From SIG644 sp045613985 (GTDB lineage: Bacteria > Bacillota > Clostridia > Oscillospirales > CAG-272), in the NCBI GenBank assembly GCA_045613985.1, contig JAZLCA010000071.1, positions 1-7,850 of the forward strand: 7,850 nt of DNA, given 5' to 3'. Of the stretch, positions 6,503 to 7,850 are shown in pieces. The notes below the pieces were generated by a model. The model saw only the letters and a program-made list of their open reading frames with translations, searched no databases and was not told where the DNA came from. Numbering within the stretch: the stretch's first letter is position 1; every line of letters starts with the position of its first letter. The translations under genes were made by a program, and so were the position numbers.

Positions 6503-6539
6503 TTTACTACCCATTTTTCGAGAGGATTTCCTTTACCCT

Positions 6540-7817
6540 ATGAAGTATCAAAGCATGAGCCGCGAACAGCTGTCCGCGCTCTATACCCAATTACAACAAG
6601 AATACAAGCAAGCTTGCGCCAGAGGACTTTCCCTGGATCTGTCCCGCGGCAAGCCTTGCGCCGAGCAATTGGATCTGATCGACGATATGTTTCATTGTCT
6701 GGATGCCAAGGATGCCACAGCGGGCGGTAACGATTACCGCAACTATGGCCTGTTGACCGGTATCCCGGCGGCCAAAAAGCTGTTTTCCGATCTTCTTGGC
6801 ATTCCCGAGAGTCGTTTGATGGTTTGCGGCAACTCGTCGCTCAACCTGATGTATGACGCCCTCATTCGCGCCATGATCTATGGCGTTGTAGGCAGTGAAC
6901 GTCCTTGGTGCAAAGAAGAAAAGATCAAATTCCTTTGTCCCGCGCCCGGCTACGACCGCCATTTCGGTGTGAGCGAATCGCTTGGCTTTGAGTTGATTCC
7001 TGTCGCTATGACCGAGGAAGGCCCCGACATGGATCAGGTGGAAGCGCTGGTCGCGAGCGATGCCGAAATCAAGGGCATCTGGTGCTGTCCCAAGTATTCC
7101 AACCCCAATGGTATCACCTATTCGGATGAGGTCGTTGCGCGCCTTGCTCGTATGAAGACTGCAGCTCCCGATTTCCGCATCATGTGGGACAACGCTTACG
7201 CTGTACACGATCTGTATCCCGACGAGCCGGATGTGCTGGCCGATATCTTTGCTTTGGCCGAGGAGGCCGGTAACGTTGACCGCGTGTTCTATTTCTCTTC
7301 GACCTCCAAAATCACGTTCCCCGGTGCCGGTGTGGCTGTGATGGCGGCATCCGAAGCGAATATCGCGCAGATCACCAAGGCTCTGACGATGCAGACCATT
7401 GGCTTTGATAAGCTCAATCAATTGCGCCACGTCAAATATTTTGGTACGGCCGACAATATCATGAAGCATATGAAGGCTCAAGCAGATATTCTGCGTCCCC
7501 GCTTTGAGCGTGTAGAGCAGATTCTGGATGAGGAGTTGACCGATACCGGTATTGCAACTTGGACGCATCCCCGCGGTGGTTACTTCGTCAGTTTCTTTGC
7601 CCCCAAGGGCACTGCCAAACGTATCTATCAGCTTTGCCGCGAGGCAGGTGTGGTTTTGACGAACGTTGGCGCGACTTATCCTTACGGTAACGATCCCGAT
7701 GACAGCAACATTCGTATTGCGCCCACCTATCCGACCTTCGAACAGATGGAGGCAGCTACCTATATGCTTACGCTGTGTGCAAAGATGGCGGCAGTAGAGC
7801 AATTTTTGAATCAGTGA
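6540..7817 (+). CDS. PLP-dependent aminotransferase, probable aspartate aminotransferase (subgroup Ic-like)
   Basis: This is a fold-type I PLP enzyme of 425 residues. Visible landmarks are SRGKP (35-39), NYGLLTG (68-74, substrate-domain loop), CGNSSLNLMYD (96-106, cofactor phosphate region), PAPGYDRH (134-141), NPNG (188-191; Asn188 as in the NPTG motif), WDNAY (216-220; Asp217 to the pyridine N, Tyr220), STSK (254-257; Lys257 the likely Schiff-base lysine) and NIRIAPT (390-396; Arg392 the likely carboxylate-binding Arg). The pattern matches the family Pfam calls Asp_aminotransf, whose studied members are aspartate aminotransferases of subgroup Ic, so the likely reaction is aspartate plus 2-oxoglutarate to oxaloacetate plus glutamate. 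Substrate is inferred. I prefer ATG 6540 over the upstream in-frame ATG 6456, which lies inside asnS. AGAGGA (6521-6526) is 13 bases away, a rather long spacing. Co-transcription with asnS is likely. Confidence 0.88.
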   Translation: MKYQSMSREQLSALYTQLQQEYKQACARGLSLDLSRGKPCAEQLDLIDDMFHCLDAKDATAGGNDYRNYGLLTGIPAAKKLFSDLLGIPESRLMVCGNSSLNLMYDALIRAMIYGVVGSERPWCKEEKIKFLCPAPGYDRHFGVSESLGFELIPVAMTEEGPDMDQVEALVASDAEIKGIWCCPKYSNPNGITYSDEVVARLARMKTAAPDFRIMWDNAYAVHDLYPDEPDVLADIFALAEEAGNVDRVFYFSSTSKITFPGAGVAVMAASEANIAQITKALTMQTIGFDKLNQLRHVKYFGTADNIMKHMKAQADILRPRFERVEQILDEELTDTGIATWTHPRGGYFVSFFAPKGTAKRIYQLCREAGVVLTNVGATYPYGNDPDDSNIRIAPTYPTFEQMEAATYMLTLCAKMAAVEQFLNQ

Positions 7818-7835
7818 TCATCATAATAAAATGAG

Positions 7836-7850
7836 TCCCGACAGACTTTG
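7836..7850. terminator. Probable left arm of a terminator cut by the window end
   Basis: TCCCGACAGACTTTG follows the aminotransferase stop by 18 bases and shares CCCGACAGA (7837-7845) with the left arm of the complete terminator at 1797-1832 (1802-1810). The A-rich run before it (AATAAAA) also resembles that site and would provide a U-tract on the minus strand. The pairing arm lies outside the window, so this rests on similarity alone. Confidence 0.45.

Noticed and set aside
5480..6514. A 344-codon minus-strand open frame opposite asnS
   Set aside because: It is antisense to an unmistakable AsnRS with intact class II motifs and shows no family features of its own. The same reasoning removes the minus-strand frames at 784-1458 and 2660-3424.
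6456..6539. An upstream in-frame ATG for the aminotransferase, overlapping asnS by 47 bases
   Set aside because: The added residues do not look like the family N-terminus, and a purine-rich site precedes ATG 6540.
6591..7802. A 403-codon open frame on the minus strand lying almost entirely inside the aminotransferase gene
   Set aside because: The plus-strand frame has full PLP-enzyme motifs; the antisense frame has no recognisable motif and no ribosome site that I can see, and follows from codon bias of the sense gene.

Overview
The window is an ordinary-looking chromosomal segment of a mid-GC bacterium. Strong purine-rich Shine-Dalgarno sites, TATAAT promoters (two of them with a TGn extension), short intergenic gaps and the gene families present point to Bacillota, most likely a Clostridia-type (gut-like) lineage. 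This taxonomic call is inference from protein style and was not tested by alignment. No mobile element, CRISPR array, rRNA or tRNA gene is visible.

Layout. (1) Positions 1-1791, plus strand: the 3' part of lgt (lipoprotein diacylglyceryl transferase, start lies before the window), then folD one base after the lgt stop. (2) Positions 1797-1832: a perfect 15-bp stem between two convergent genes, serving as a shared terminator. (3) Positions 1842-2399, minus strand: a 185-residue, four-helix membrane protein that I do not recognise. (4) Positions 2400-2560: a divergent control region with a promoter for each side and several inverted repeats. (5) Positions 2561-4984: an 807-residue fusion of a RecB/Cas4-like PD-(D/E)XK nuclease domain and an XPD/DinG-type iron-sulfur helicase. 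(6) Positions 4985-5107: promoter and a roughly 70-nt hairpin leader, followed by asnS (GTG start) and, 37 bases later, a PLP aminotransferase resembling the subgroup Ic aspartate aminotransferases. The window ends in what looks like the left arm of another terminator sharing the core CCCGACAGA with the one at 1797-1832.

How the genes work together. lgt and folD are unrelated housekeeping functions that are probably co-transcribed; the folD ribosome-binding site is built from the last codons of lgt. asnS and the aminotransferase form a likely two-gene unit linking aspartate supply to Asn-tRNA charging. The order DinG-like helicase, asnS and aspartate aminotransferase recalls the dinG-ypmA-ypmB-aspB-asnS neighbourhood of Bacillus subtilis (from memory), but with a different helicase architecture and gene order.

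The item most worth a second look is the nuclease-helicase fusion, with all expected motifs intact and operator-like palindromes around its promoter. I recall similar fusions from Clostridia, so it is probably a recurrent but little-characterised DNA-repair protein and not a new family.
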